This document shows positions 29,849 to 42,400 of a stretch of DNA of 64,000 bases, piece by piece. The stretch is from Dirofilaria immitis (taxonomy: Eukaryota; Nematoda; Chromadorea; Rhabditida; Onchocercidae): the NCBI GenBank assembly GCA_024305405.1, contig JAKNDB010000109.1:6014001-6078000 (forward strand), written 5' to 3'. The translations under genes were made by a program, and so were the position numbers. How positions within the stretch are numbered: position 1 is the first letter of the stretch; every line of letters starts with the position of its first letter. The notes under the pieces are model-generated. The model saw nothing but the letters and a program-made list of their open reading frames with translations. It was not told where the DNA came from and did no database searches.

Positions 29849-30139
29849 TTAACTAATACATTTACTATTTCCGCACTTCACGAGTATATTTTTACGAGAA
29901 ATATATGATGAGCTAATATTAGTAATGGAAATTTTCTCTTCTAGGAAATGAAATTTTAAAAGGACTCCACCTGGTATTTCCCAAGAATCATCTGAGAGTT
30001 TCCATCTTTTCACTAGATCATTACCCATAGAAAAGAAACATAACTCAATGATTCTGTTCTTGGTCAATTCTTCCCATAATCTTAGAATGTTTCTTCTAGT
30101 TTCGCTCAGATAAAGATGAGCAAAGCATAATCCAAACAA
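29849..30139 (-). CDS. unassigned 96-codon frame
   Basis: Minus-strand ATG frame with the protein-like text RRNILRLWEELTKNRIIELC and DDSWEIPGGVLLKFHFLEEK. Its length and mixed composition are above what is usual for this AT content. No family is recognised. It may be an N-terminal exon of PIG-Q, which is transcribed in this direction. Confidence 0.25.
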   Translation of the reverse strand: MFGLCFAHLYLSETRRNILRLWEELTKNRIIELCFFSMGNDLVKRWKLSDDSWEIPGGVLLKFHFLEEKISITNISSSYISRKNILVKCGNSKCIS

Positions 30140-31269
30140 AGGCTGTACAACTTTCTAAATACGCGAATTGTAAAGGAGATACATTACTTCGACGTATTTA
30201 GCAGAATGGCTAATCGATCGATGAAAACTACCTTTTCAGTTATAGTTTTTCTTGCGTGCGCCATGCATTTTAGAAGAAATTTCTCCGTGTGTACACCAAC
30301 ATCGACATTTATACGTAGCTATCATACTCCACTAGAGGGCAACATGATATAAATACCCATAAGTATTAAGCTATAGTATAGTGCTAATTGGCGGCAATTG
30401 TCAAACCCTACACAGTCAGGCAAGCGACCACGTCAAAGAATGACAGCGAACGTAGCATTCAGTCGACTCATCCCTCCATGCGACTGACTTTATGTCATTC
30501 AATATTTACTTCTATGCTTCCACTTCATTATAGCGTGACCTAATCCATGAGACGCGAAGAATACGACACATTCCTGGAATTTACACCTCTAAAAATGAAA
30601 GCCTGCGGGTCCTTTGTAAATATGCTGCACCGATGCAACCAACAATCCCACAGTGAACTTTTCAAAACTCGTCAAACCACAAAAATTTTTTTAACCGAAC
30701 GGCGCCGATATTTATGAAACATAGTCTTACGTGTGGCAACTTCCTTATGGGATATAACGCATCACATTCACCTAAACAATCGAAAAAATAATCGGCGGGC
30801 CCAAGCACCCATATTTGAACAAAAAGGGTAATCGGCTTTCGATAAGGCTGCCGACTAAAGACCGTACACGATTTAAACTCCGCTAAATCTGATGTAGTTC
30901 ACCTTCCATATCAACAATTTGGAACAGTGTCTGAATATAATAATTTGCTATCTCGATTAAGCCCTGTCGTATTTCAAAGCATTAATAAGTTCCTGTTCGT
31001 GCCAACGACAATGAAAAATCAGGAATAGCGAATGCCCAAAGAATGAAGAAAAACGTTTAAACTGAATTCATTTAACTAATGAATATACAATGGAATATTT
31101 ACGTGTATAAATCCGACTTCCGCGAAATAATTTATCATGCCTACTTAAGCAAATTCTATTGAAATTAATTTTGCATACGATAATTACATAAACTATATTA
31201 AATACAAAAAAAAAGCCTAACAATAATGAGAAAAATTCAATTATATATAGCCAAAGAAGGTAGGATTAT

Positions 31270-33870
31270 TCAGGAACATGTTCTATAATTTTCCGGCTGC
31301 TTCCAGTTTTTGCGTAACGAAAGTGGCATTTCTGGTGGTGGTGGACGTGGCAATTTAAAGTATACTTTCACAGAATCATAGATGAACCACTGTAGTGCCG
31401 TAAGCGTTCCTATCATTATAATACGAGGAAAAAGCCCTTTCCAGAGACCTATAATAAATAATCCTTCCATTTATTTTAGGAAATATTGATAGCTTCAGCA
31501 CATACTATTTGAAGAGATCTGAAAAATCTTAAATGCATCCTTAAAACATCATCCAGAACTTAAATAAACCTAGAAGTATTTAAACTTACCCATGAAGCCC
31601 AATTTTTGACGATTGCACTTGCAGAAGAACCAGAATCCTGATTGAGTTTGCTGACAATTGTATCTGCTGGATGAGAAACAACGGCACAGAACACACCAGC
31701 AATATATCCTGCGACAAATGTGACTACCAGTTGTTCTTGTTTCGTGCATTGGGAACGTGGTTTTGGTACCACATACCTGTATAATGCTTCTAGTGTACGT
31801 TCAAAACAGGCAAATTTCATCATGGTGTAAGGTATTTGGCGCATCCAAAGTGGTGGCAAACCTGAAAACGTGTCTAAGCAAATTATCCCCAATATTTTCT
31901 CTCACCGCTTTCTTCCATTTACTTTCTAAAATTTTGCCAAATATCATCACTTACAAAATCAATTAATAACTTACCTTTGTAAAAGCTCATTATTCCCTCA
32001 TTTCTGTACATCATTGGTGCACAATCGCGAAGCGTTGGCGGAGCACCTGGAGATGTCTGCACGCGAACCTTCGTAGCTTCCATTGGTGCCAATAACATGT
32101 CAGCAAAAATTCTGCGGATGCAGAAGCAGCCAAATATAAACTTGTACGCCATTGATACGACAGTTCCTAGAGCGAAAAAAATGAATATTATCATGAAGCT
32201 ACTAAAATTCAGAATTGCTATAAATCTCCAAAAAAGAAAATATTCTGAAATCTTTGGATATCAGCTTAAAAAACAAAATCAATTTAATTCGGATAAATCT
32301 TATTGGCGCATAACAAAAACAGAATTGTTGGAAGATGGCAACATAAAAATCCATACCTCGCCGAGCATGTCACTATAGAAAATTTTAAACATCTCGTAAA
32401 ACCGAATTTTCCCAGTCCTTGAAGTGAATAACCGACTAATGTTGGTGCCCATCCCTTCCCAAAGCACGAAAACTTTCTTCTCTTACTGTAGTTCGGAAAC
32501 CTTGTATAATTCCTTTGTACTTCTCCGGATTTACCTGGAAATCAACACCAGCTTGAGATGAAACTTATATTGTTCGAAAGTGTACACAATGGAGAAATTC
32601 TACAATTCCTATATACTATCTAAGTAAGATACCTGTATTCGACATTTGACAAGATCAAGCGGAACAATAGCGGTATGTGTGGTGCCACATGAGATTACTC
32701 CGCCAAGACCACATAAGATGAAATATTTAAAGGAACCAAATTCCACTTCTTCAGTAGATTTACCTGCAAGTTGAAGGCGATCAAGACATCGGAAAACACG
32801 GACACAAAGAAAATTACTGTGGCAACTTAATGTTACATAAACTTCACAATCGAACATTAAAGTATTGCAGAAAGCAGAAGGCAAGAGCTGTATAGAAAAA
32901 TTTCAATTTCCAACCAAAAATTTCTAAACAATCTCTGAGGAGAAAAGTGCGAAAATCCTATGCTCAATGCTTGTTTTTTACTGTTCAGTATTGGCACTGC
33001 ACGGTTGAAAAAGAAAATTCTAATATTACTTTTTAAACGGATGGCCAGTGCATATCTTAGTTGTACAACATCTATTCGACATCACCTATAGTAGTGTAAA
33101 TGAATATAAATACCGAAAGAACCAGTAAATAACTAGTGAATCAAAAAAATAAAACTTAACAGTAATGTGCATTTATATACTAATCTAAATTCTATACAAC
33201 GCGAAAAAGCACAGTTTGTGATGATATTTTCATTCAGAACAGCTATATTTAGCAATAAGCGCGAATGCGTATCAGTTGGCTTAAATACCAACTTAAAAAT
33301 TATAGGAGTCATAGGAAAAAAGCGACAACACCGACATTAACTGTAGTGAACAAAATAAAAATAAAAAGGAGCACGTGCTCGGATCCACGTTATAGTGCAA
33401 CAAAAATGAGTGAGATATTGCTGAATAATACATCATATTAAAAAAATACGTGCTACATAACGCGTCTCAAGACCACTCCATCAGCAAAACATGCATACAA
33501 TCTCGTAGAGTTCTACTCCATTTCCTCAATTTCCATATCGCTGTTATCGGAGTATAATTATACTCATAGTATCATCCTTATCTCATTTTTTTTCATGTCA
33601 TAATGCCATGCATATTTACATATAATTTCATTGACACGACTTCACGAAGTACAGTCGATACACCAACAGTATTAATTGTATTTCGTGCGTTGTTGCACAC
33701 TTAAAATTCATAAAAGTAGTTTTCTGGAATAGAAAAACATTACTAATAAAAAGCATACCAATGCCGCCTAAAGAGGCACAGAATAGCTTGCGTATTGGCA
33801 AAAATGGAAATAGCGAAGACTTGGCTTCGAGTGACTGTTCCACAAAATCGTTACCGCTAGATAGTGCCAT
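31270..33870 (-). CDS. SLC25A3: mitochondrial phosphate carrier (SLC25A3)
   Basis: Inner-membrane carrier importing phosphate with protons for ATP synthesis. Six exons: 33870-33759, 32763-32633, about 32531-32348, about 32170-31975, 31861-31590, 31448-31270. Seen: all three carrier repeats with their signatures ([34 protein letters not shown]) and the carrier-specific block [20 protein letters not shown]. The C-terminal stretch [20 protein letters not shown] precedes a proline-rich tail. Four frame breaks of one missing base each lie at 32456-32457, 32398-32401, 32105-32109 and 31603-31607; in every case the neighbouring frame continues the conserved protein. The first exon ([17 protein letters not shown]) lacks the usual basic presequence and is joined by phase only. 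The 1-kb first intron holds a palindromic E-box. Confidence 0.93.
33369..33380. promoter_or_regulatory. 12-bp palindrome centred on CACGTG E-box
   Basis: GAGCACGTGCTC is perfectly palindromic and contains the canonical bHLH site CACGTG. It lies in the first intron of the phosphate carrier gene. It may be an enhancer site for a Myc/Max-like or related factor; there is no direct evidence of function. Confidence 0.3.
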
Positions 33871-35113
33871 TTACACCTAGTCAATTAATTGCATTAGAGA
33901 TTTTGTTATCTTCGTAATTAATGAAGATTCAAGGGATACATACAGAACATCCAAATCAGAAATTCTGATCCACGACCCTACAGCGTAAATTATTTAGGGA
34001 AAAGTACTATCGTAAATAGGCTGAGAATCCTGATTTACCTACAACTCGTCAGAATTTCCATACTACTAAAAATTTATCTTCCAATTCTGCAGACAATCTT
34101 CACGTTTTCAAATCCATTAAAAACCAAAAAAAAGTCAAAAACTTATAACCACAAGGAGTGAAAGTGAATAAAATGAGTTATATTTCGTTAATATTCTCAC
34201 AAGAAAAAAGATTAGTGAGAAGACTGTTCTCGAGTCAAATACAGAAAGCAGTACGATACCCATCTTATTAGCTAGTAATAGATGTGAATAGAACCGCAGC
34301 TAAACGAAATCTCAACTTCCTCGATCTCACAAGCATAGCAGCCCACATCTCATCGGAAGAAAATACCCCACACTCTGACTACCGTACTCCTAGTTGAAAA
34401 CTTCATGCCAAACCTTTAAGTATCTCATCAGCTTATGAAGCACTGTTATGTGGACAAATGATATGAATGGGTTGATATTCAGATCGCCTTTTTCTCTGTT
34501 CCTGCATTTTCTTCCTATCCATTAGATGCATTTGGAAAAGGAATTCTATCCGGTCATGGGGATTTCTTGTGACTGTCATTATTTCGGCTCCGCGAATAAG
34601 CGATGCTATTGCAATTCTTTCATAGGTAGAGAATATTTGACCCAATGAAATTCAGCTAATTAATGTTAGCAATTAATTTACTAAAAATCAAATGTTGTCA
34701 AATGAGTCCGCACATTTTCTCATTCTTTTACTCGCTGAATCCGCTTTTCCTGTAGAGAGAGTTCCCTGAGATGTTTCGGAATTGCATTTATCTTTGTATA
34801 TCATTATATTATTTGGATATTCATCTTTAAATCGTTCATCTTTGTTCAACATCTAATATCACGTGAACTACAATGTTTTCAGGTTCTGAATCTTTGATAC
34901 AATTTAGCTGCAAATGTTTCGGTGATTTGTGATTTCACAAACTTTGAATATTTCAAACTGGAATGTTAAGTTACTGTCAAAATTCTGGTCTGGTAGTTTC
35001 TGTCCTATTAGGTTCACTTACTCTAACTTGGGTTGCTGCATATTTTTGAATGGAAGAAGTGAAAAAGTTATATAAATTAATTGCCTTAATTAAGTTTTTT
35101 TTTATATATTTCA
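33871..35113. other. divergent intergenic region, SLC25A3 to UAP1
   Basis: About 1.2 kb between divergent genes. AT-rich and mostly featureless, with one intact minus-strand frame of 70 codons (34433-34645). Confidence 0.5.
34433..34645 (-). CDS. small unassigned frame, 70 residues
   Basis: ATG to stop frame beginning MGQIFSTYERIAIASLIRG with a basic, charged second half (DRKKMQEQRKRRSEYQPIH). Composition is protein-like and the frame stands alone in an intergenic region. No family, splice partner or upstream signal is recognised, so it is only a candidate small gene. Confidence 0.25.
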   Translation of the reverse strand: MGQIFSTYERIAIASLIRGAEIMTVTRNPHDRIEFLFQMHLMDRKKMQEQRKRRSEYQPIHIICPHNSAS

Positions 35114-35191
35114 GATCGAGACCAGGTTTTGCTTTATTTGACTACGGTACTGGCAGTACCCAAAACTATGCATGAAGATCGATCAAGGGCA

Positions 35192-38100
35192 ATGGCCATG
35201 TTTGGCAATCATGACTATTTGTTGCACTTTTGGGACGAGCTTACTCCGGAGGAACGAGAGCAATTAATAAATCAATTTACTTCATATAATATATCTGAAT
35301 TAGACAAAGCATTCAAGGAATCTGGTCGACCAGTGGCACGTTATTGGTTCTTGATGTGTAAATCAACTTTTGTAATCTGTTGCAATAAATTTTGATGATT
35401 TTTCATGCGTTACGTTTTGACAATTTTTGAAACTTCTAATTGTTTGCAGAAGATGGAAGGCTTACGGCCAATCGATAAGGATCACTATTCTGTTGCAGTT
35501 GATATTGATGAAAATATTATGAATGAATACTGGAGAACAGGTATTAAAATACTTCACTGAACTTTTTGCTGTACTTGTCATCAGTTGCTGTGATAGTTAA
35601 GATAACCGATCCGTTTTAAATGATTTTAATGTTTTGTGCTACGTGAGTTCCTTATTTTGGTTTGATTTAGACATCTGAAGTTGGTTGAATTTTCGTTAAA
35701 TCCTGAGTGTGTAATTATTTAATAATTCATAGGTTTGGAAGCAATATCAAAGAGACAAGTTGCTGCTGTAGTTTTGGCAGGCGGTCAAGCAACACGACTC
35801 GATTCCGCTGAACCGAAGGGTACTCTTTCTTTGGGATTCACTGACTGTGATGTGACTGATTCACTGTTTGCTCTTCAAGCGGCTCGTATTTCACGTCTGC
35901 AAGACCTCGCTCGAGCAGCATTTCCTAATTCAGACCCGAAGATCTGGTGGTAAGATTTTATCCACCATCTCATATTGTAACTAGAGTTATAGTCATTAAA
36001 AAAATACCATTAAAAAGTCATTAAAACACCGTGCACAGTAAGAACAAAATTATAAGTTTGTCCTCTACCAAAAAACAAGATAACTCGAAACGAATCAATA
36101 TAGACAGAATAGAACCTTCTAAACCAGTTCAATAACTTAATGGAATATAAAAAGTACCAGTAGTTTTATGATTAACAGCATTAATAATACTTTGTTTCAT
36201 CATATTCCCACAAAAAATATACATATTGAATAACAAAAAACAAACCAAAGAAATTATGCATTATAAAAACCAATGGTAAGCAAATAATACTACCACCGCG
36301 TAAACATAGCTAATTCACTACTAACCAAAAAACATACCAACACATAAACAGAATAATAAAAAGGAACTAAACAGTAATAAAAAAAAACACCATACCAATG
36401 TAAAAAGCAGAACTAAACCAATCAGCATCAAATACTCAGAAAAAAGTAATAGGGCCAGGAAAATTAAAATTAGATAACAACATTGTTGAACAAAACATCA
36501 AACAAAACAATAATAACATTAAAAAAACCCAGCAAATAATAAATCAACTGACTATTAACAATATGATGAAACTTGCCAATAAAATAAAACATCAAGATGA
36601 ATGTATACCCATGAGCCAGCACCATAATTAAAGCCACAGATTTATCATAATAGCAACCTACTAACTTCAAACGAATAAGCAGCGAAAGACTTACGACCAC
36701 TTTCAACAACAGAAATAAAAGAGCAAAAAATCATATTAACCAAAAAGAAAAAGAAAAGTAACAATTCAAACCCCAGAAATTCAAAGACTTACTATTTTAG
36801 TATACTTCAGCACCACTTAACTTTAATATAACCTCAGCAAAATCACAACGTAATAACTTCTGTATTATGAAAATGCAGCTTATTAAACGCAGCTAATCTA
36901 GATCTATATTCAAGGTGTACTCTTTATTAATTGCTTAACTGAATTTTATGTGAAAATTATTGCTATCAAATAAATAAATTAGGATCGTGATGACGAGTTC
37001 GACTACCCTAGATGGTACAGTAAAACATCTCCATGATGTGTTTCCAGTAGCTGGTCTTGATGCAGAACAAGTTATAGTGCTTTCACAACGGTCAGTTCCA
37101 TGCTACGACATAAATGGTGGTTTATTTCTGTCATCAAAGAGTAGTTTCAAGGTTTCTCCAAGTGAGCATTTTGTTTACTTTGTCACTCAACACATCATTT
37201 TTCACTGTAATTTAATGAATTTTATTGAAATTTATTTCAGATGGAAATGGTGGCCTTTATGAATGTTTAGAAGCTTATCGTACTTCTTCTATGAATAATC
37301 ATACCAAGTACTTTCATGTTTACGGTGTTGACAACGTATTATGTCGTGTAGCTGATCCTCATTTTATCGGATATTGTATCAAGAAGAATGTAGATTGTGC
37401 CGCAAAAGTAGGAATATTGTATTAATGCACTTATGACAGACTGAAGTTGCCTATCCAATGCTATCGTTAATTTAATCAGCAAATGAATTGAACGGCGGCT
37501 ATTTTTAGTTTGCGACAATAACAATGCATCCCAAATAATTAGTAATCTTGCTTCTCATAGTTGAAGTAGTTAAGGATTTGACGCATTTAATTTAAAACAC
37601 TGTATAATTAAGAGAGTCCTATCAAATGTTTCCTGGTACTTATTGGAAATTTTTAACAATTCAGAAATTAAGATCTGTATGACGTTATTCTGGAAATTAT
37701 TATAGGTTGTAGAAAAAATCGATCCATTTGAACGAGTTGGTGTGATATGTCAAGCATCAGATGGTGTTCAAGGTGTTGAGTACTCGGACTTACCGCCAGA
37801 ACTAGCTTTGACTCGAGATGATTCTGGACGCCTTAAGTTTCACTCAGGAAATATTGCAAGTCATTTCTTCACTTGCGATTTCGTTCACAGAGGTTTGTAA
37901 AAAGTTTATCGTTCGGCTGGTTGAAAAAACGGCTACTTTATCTGTGCAATGAAGAGCAGGTCATTTTGAAGAAAGAAAATCCTATGAGAGACGGTGTGGA
38001 TTTGAGATCACTGTGCTCGATATGTTATTGTATATCAAAAGCATGAGAGCCTTAAAGCGGATGTCCGAACGATATAGTGCTAGTAGAATGGGAAATCAAA

Positions 38101-39449
38101 TTTGTCCATTTTCCTATTTATTCAAATTTTTGACCAGTTTGTTTGGATTTCCCAAATAATCCGAATATTTTCCTCCCTTCTCATATTAAGAAGACCGGAA
38201 TTACTTTCTGAATTGAAACTTGCTTCCATTAACTAAATTTGGCTGGCATATGAATTTTATTTTCCAGCAGCCAATTTTAAATTACCTTTCATCGTGCCTT
38301 CAAAAAAATTCCTTTTATTGATCGAATGACTGGAATATCTGTAAAACCAGAAGCAGAAAATGGTTATAAACTGGAATATTTCATTTTCGATGCTTTCAAA
38401 TATGCTAAGTAAGTTTTCTTTATATATAAGGATTAGGAGGATCGTCAGTCATTTGATGTGGCCATCTCTTGAAGTTTTTCTTTATTGCGATTGCAAGTTG
38501 GAATTGCACCATCTTTCTTATGTGGTTTATGTTCTTAATCGTCGATTCGTTTCATTCATTATTCTTATAGCCATCTTGATGTGATTCAAATTCATCGTCT
38601 CAAACTCGTAAATAATCTTTATTTATTTGAAGCTTCTTGAGCAAAAGTCTTGTTGTGCTACCTCAATTATTACCGAGCTGTGTGTCCTTTTGTAATCTGT
38701 GCTGATCATTTTTGCTACCTAATTTTTTTCATATTTCATTGCCATGTTTGATTGATTGCAGAAATTTTCACGTTTGGGAAGTTAGACGAGCAGAAGAATT
38801 TAGTCCTCTGAAAAATGCAGAAAGCGTAGGAAGGGAATGTATGAGCACATGCCGACGTGATTATTACGCAGAATGCAAACGTTGGCTTGCAGCAGCCAAT
38901 GTGCCAACTTACATTGATCGCCCTATTTTCATTCATCCGCTTCACTCTTATTCTGGAGAGGTAATCTGTTGCAATTATGCAAATTAATACATCCATTAGC
39001 AAATTTTTTTCTGCAGCTGTGAACTAATAGTTTATATTTTTTAAATATCTAAGAATTTGTTTTTATTTGATTTACTCGTACGATTCTGTGTGGTTAAACT
39101 GTTGTTATAGTGGATTAATCAATGTATTTGTTTTGGGATAACCTTTTCTAACATTATAGGAAAACGGTATTGGTCTCACAGTAATTCCATAATTATTATA
39201 CTTACTGTATAAGTTTTATATTTTTTTATTTACTTGGTGCATCACTCCTCAATATTTATTTTTTTTTTTATGGAGTGAGTTTCAGGCCATTTATCTCTTT
39301 GTTGTCCCTTTGCTACTTTTGTTGATATTTGATGGAATTCGATGACAATTTTTTATGAAATTATTAAATAATCTTCACTCAGTTAGTCGTTTTTCCAGGG
39401 ATTAGAAGCATATCGTGAAAAAGGTGTAGCTGATGATTTGCTTCCATAA
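35192..39449 (+). CDS. UAP1: UDP-N-acetylglucosamine pyrophosphorylase (UAP1)
   Basis: Cytosolic enzyme making UDP-GlcNAc from UTP and GlcNAc-1-phosphate, the donor for chitin (eggshell, microfilarial sheath), N-glycans and GPI anchors. Seen in order: YLLHFWDELTPEE, the nucleotide-binding loop VVLAGGQATRLDSAEPKG, SLFALQAARI, the uridine-site block GNGGLYECLEAYR, VYGVDNVLCRVADPHFIGYC, SGNIASHFFTCDF, EEFSPLKNAES and SGEGLEAYREKGVADDLL before TAA at 39449. The start is placed at 35192, after a TTTCAG at 35109-35114 that may be a trans-splice acceptor; in-frame ATGs at 35129 and 35171 are alternatives. Exon 38268-38408 is one base short at about 38279-38281. The loop reads RLD where the family has RLG, which may be a base error. 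A mitochondrial insertion sits in the intron 35950-36983. Confidence 0.92.
35990..36850 (-). pseudogene. nuclear mitochondrial insertion: decayed nad4 3' end plus cox1 5' end
   Basis: The plus strand here is conspicuously A/C-rich and G-poor, the complement of a T/G-rich nematode mitochondrial coding strand. On the minus strand, 36709-36470 reads IMVLAHGYTFILMFYFIGKF, the hallmark block of NADH dehydrogenase 4. Upstream of it is a degenerate LKLSGAEVY segment. About 36210-36010 then reads AVNHKTTGTFYI and YNFVLTVHGVLM, the start of cytochrome oxidase I. TGA stands where Trp is expected (mitochondrial code). Frameshifts, a TAA and a Glu-to-Lys change in the GEF motif show decay. The adjacent order nad4-cox1 matches nematode mtDNA such as that of C. 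elegans. It lies wholly inside a UAP1 intron, antisense to the gene. Confidence 0.88.
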
Positions 39450-42400
39450 GCACTATTTTGGCTACATGTTATTCGATCTCACTGATGAACAGCTTCAGTT
39501 TCATTTTTTCTTTTTCGATGATGTACGTTTTGGTTTCTTCTCAGTTTTAATTTTCATTGCATTGCTTTTCCTTTCATTTATCGTTCTTAAGATGTGTTTA
39601 TCACTTTTCGTTTTGAATTCCAGAACAACATTTATATGTTTACAGTTTTCTTTGTGGATATGTAGTCCACCTTTCATGCAGTCTCTGGTCGTCTAAATTT
39701 TAATTTTAAATTATCTTATTTTTCCATCTTTCTTCTCTGTGAACTTTTTCTATCGTGAACCGTGAAAATGTGCCATTTATTTTCAAACATTGTTCTGCGA
39801 TGCTTCTGAAGGATTTTATGGTTTTTTTTTTAAATCAAATACTCTATGGCTCTGTTTTCTATGAAGGGATATGCACATGATGTTTTTCAGTTAATTGAAT
39901 AACACAGTTATAAAAATAAAAATCGTTTCAAAGGTTGGTCCTATCTGGCAAATCATTTTATTCCGCACCGAAACTTCATCAAGTTCAGTCTTTTTCTGTA
40001 GCAAGATGCAAATCGGGAAAAACTTGTTTTAATGACAAACAGATATTAATCATCATGATATTAAATTGAAAGTGGCTCGTAGTTCACTTAGAATCTTATG
40101 GCACGGACTATGTTAAACACTTAATATATCTGCTGAACTATTATCAGAATGTAATATGAGTTTCCAGTAATTCATGTGTTACGGCTACACTATTCTCCAT
40201 TCCCTTTCTTGCGTAAAGCTTCTAAAGGCCTGGTTTGGTTGGGAAATTGGACTATTGCGCATGCTTTTTTTCCCTTGAATACTTTGAATATTAAAAAGCT
40301 AAGTTTAACTGTTGGATGTTTGTCATTTATATCTATGTCTCAACTGTAAAAGATAATAGGAATTGTAAAACTTAAAGCTTGTTGGGAAGGAGAAATTTTC
40401 TTTGAAAAATTATTTAAACTGTAATATTATTAAGAACGTTGGTTTTTGGTTGATTTCAAAACATACTAATGTACGTTGAATTTTATTGCTTTTTCGTTGA
40501 TATGGTACGGAAAAGTAGTATTATTAGAGTCAGTATGTCCGGTTTTGGAAATTTTCTCGTGTCTTCGAATGAAGGAAATATGATATTGTGAGTAAGACAA
40601 TAGAAATAGGGACAACTGATTTATAGATTATGAATGTTAATGAAAAGTTGGGCAGGCAATGTAGTACGTTCAAGTGTCCATATGCAAATTAATACGAGTA
40701 GTGCGCTAGTTGAGTGGACAATATTAAATAGTAGGAATCACTGAATGATCGTTCTAATGACTTGTTACAAATTGGTCTTTCCACTGCTGCGCATACATGA
40801 TTGGGAATCTTTCTCAATTTTAGGAATGCATATCCGTATGCTTACAGGTACTTTGAGTGAGAGGAAAGGACACGAGTTAGGTAAAGCATTATTTCTAAAT
40901 TGTTGTTGAATACAGCGTTGCTACCGTTATGAAAAATAATTTAGTTTACAAAATGAAAAGATTCGTGTGAAGCACTGTAACAAGCATTCCGTCGTTTGTA
41001 AAATGACTCTATGTGTAGTAGGCAATTTGCTTCGCATCAGTGGCAAATCCATTTTTTCGGTGAAAAAGTAAATATAGATAGTTGAATTGAAATAATATTT
41101 TTTTAATGCGGTAAGGAAATCACTGGTGTGATGAACAATGAATGCCAATTTGTTGACAAATGCAAAATGTCAAATCATTTGGTGTATTAGTTGAAGTGGT
41201 TTTTGATATCCGGTGTGTATAGAGTGCTTTTATATAAATATCTGAAGAACTGAAGCTGAAGGTCGAGAGGTTACAGTTCCAGCATGAATGAGTGAAAATA
41301 GTCACTTAATACCGTATCTGTAACATCATCTCCATAAATATTTTATTCTCTAGCACTAACCAAATGTGCAAACAATTGATTGCACAAACAATATCACAAT
41401 ATGCAAATGATCGGCACTGATATTCTTCGTATGAGCTTAATCTTTTCCCTTTTCTTTTTCGCTTTTCGTGAAATCAAAAATACCAAAAATACCTTGATAA
41501 GAACCTTTAACGATACCAGTTGGAAAGTTTCAAGATTGTTTCATTACTGTACTGGAACTACTTCCGAACAGTAGCAAAGGCATATGAGCGTTCTGATGGA
41601 GTAATGCTATCTAATGAGGTAATAAATCTTATTTAATGATAATAGATTTATTGGCCAAACATGAATAATTTTATGATTAGTCTTCGTATTAATCTATTAT
41701 CTTCGTATGTATTTTCCTCATGTTGTTTATAGTTCAAAATAGTTTGAAAAAATAAATGTTCGAATTGTTTTTATCCTTTACAAAACTAGAGACAAAAAGG
41801 ATTTTATCAGCTCTACTTTAATTATTCATTCAATTATAAAAATGTAATTTTCGAAGTATCCATTCAGAATTCAGGAGAATATCAGAAAATTTCTGAGGAA
41901 TTTTTAATGAATCAGATATCTATATCTAATGGAACTTGTTAAAGAATAGAAAGAAAAGGGAGTAATGCTGAACATGTGTTTCACATGAGATGATATCGTG
42001 GATTGCGTAATGGAGATAATCCTATCATTATACATCATCGGACTTCCCTCTCCAAACAGGAGCCATATTCATCAATTACTGTGTTTCATTATAGGCAACA
42101 CTTAAGTTCATAAAATTGAAATTTTAGATCATTTAAATTCTGAACTTTGTCCTAAATTATGAATAAATTGGGATTAATTTATTACTTTTTTAAAATTATT
42201 CCAAAAGTTTTGGGATTGAATGATACGTCAACAGGTGAAATAGTTATTGTTTTCAGAAAATTATCAACAATTTCATTTAAAGGTCCGATAATACTCCATG
42301 GTCTAAAGTTCAAAGTTCTTTAAAGTATACAAATAAAATAGTACACTTGCGGTTCGTCGAATCAAATCAGCCATAGTTTCTTGTCCAATATAAGAGACTT

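Larger units (their letters stand above)
27356..31269. other. poorly annotated 3.9-kb region upstream of PIG-Q
   Basis: It should contain the N-terminal exons of PIG-Q, but none is recognisable. It holds a 17-A tract (27372-27388), a perfect inverted repeat (29233-29398) and two protein-like minus-strand frames of unknown nature (28624-28770 and 29849-30139). The segment 30300-30800 is less AT-rich but has no clear coding frame. Confidence 0.4.

Noticed and set aside
30300..30800. Possible bacterial (Wolbachia-like) insertion, because the segment is less AT-rich
   Set aside because: No open frame of useful length and no recognisable bacterial protein in six frames; composition alone is not enough.
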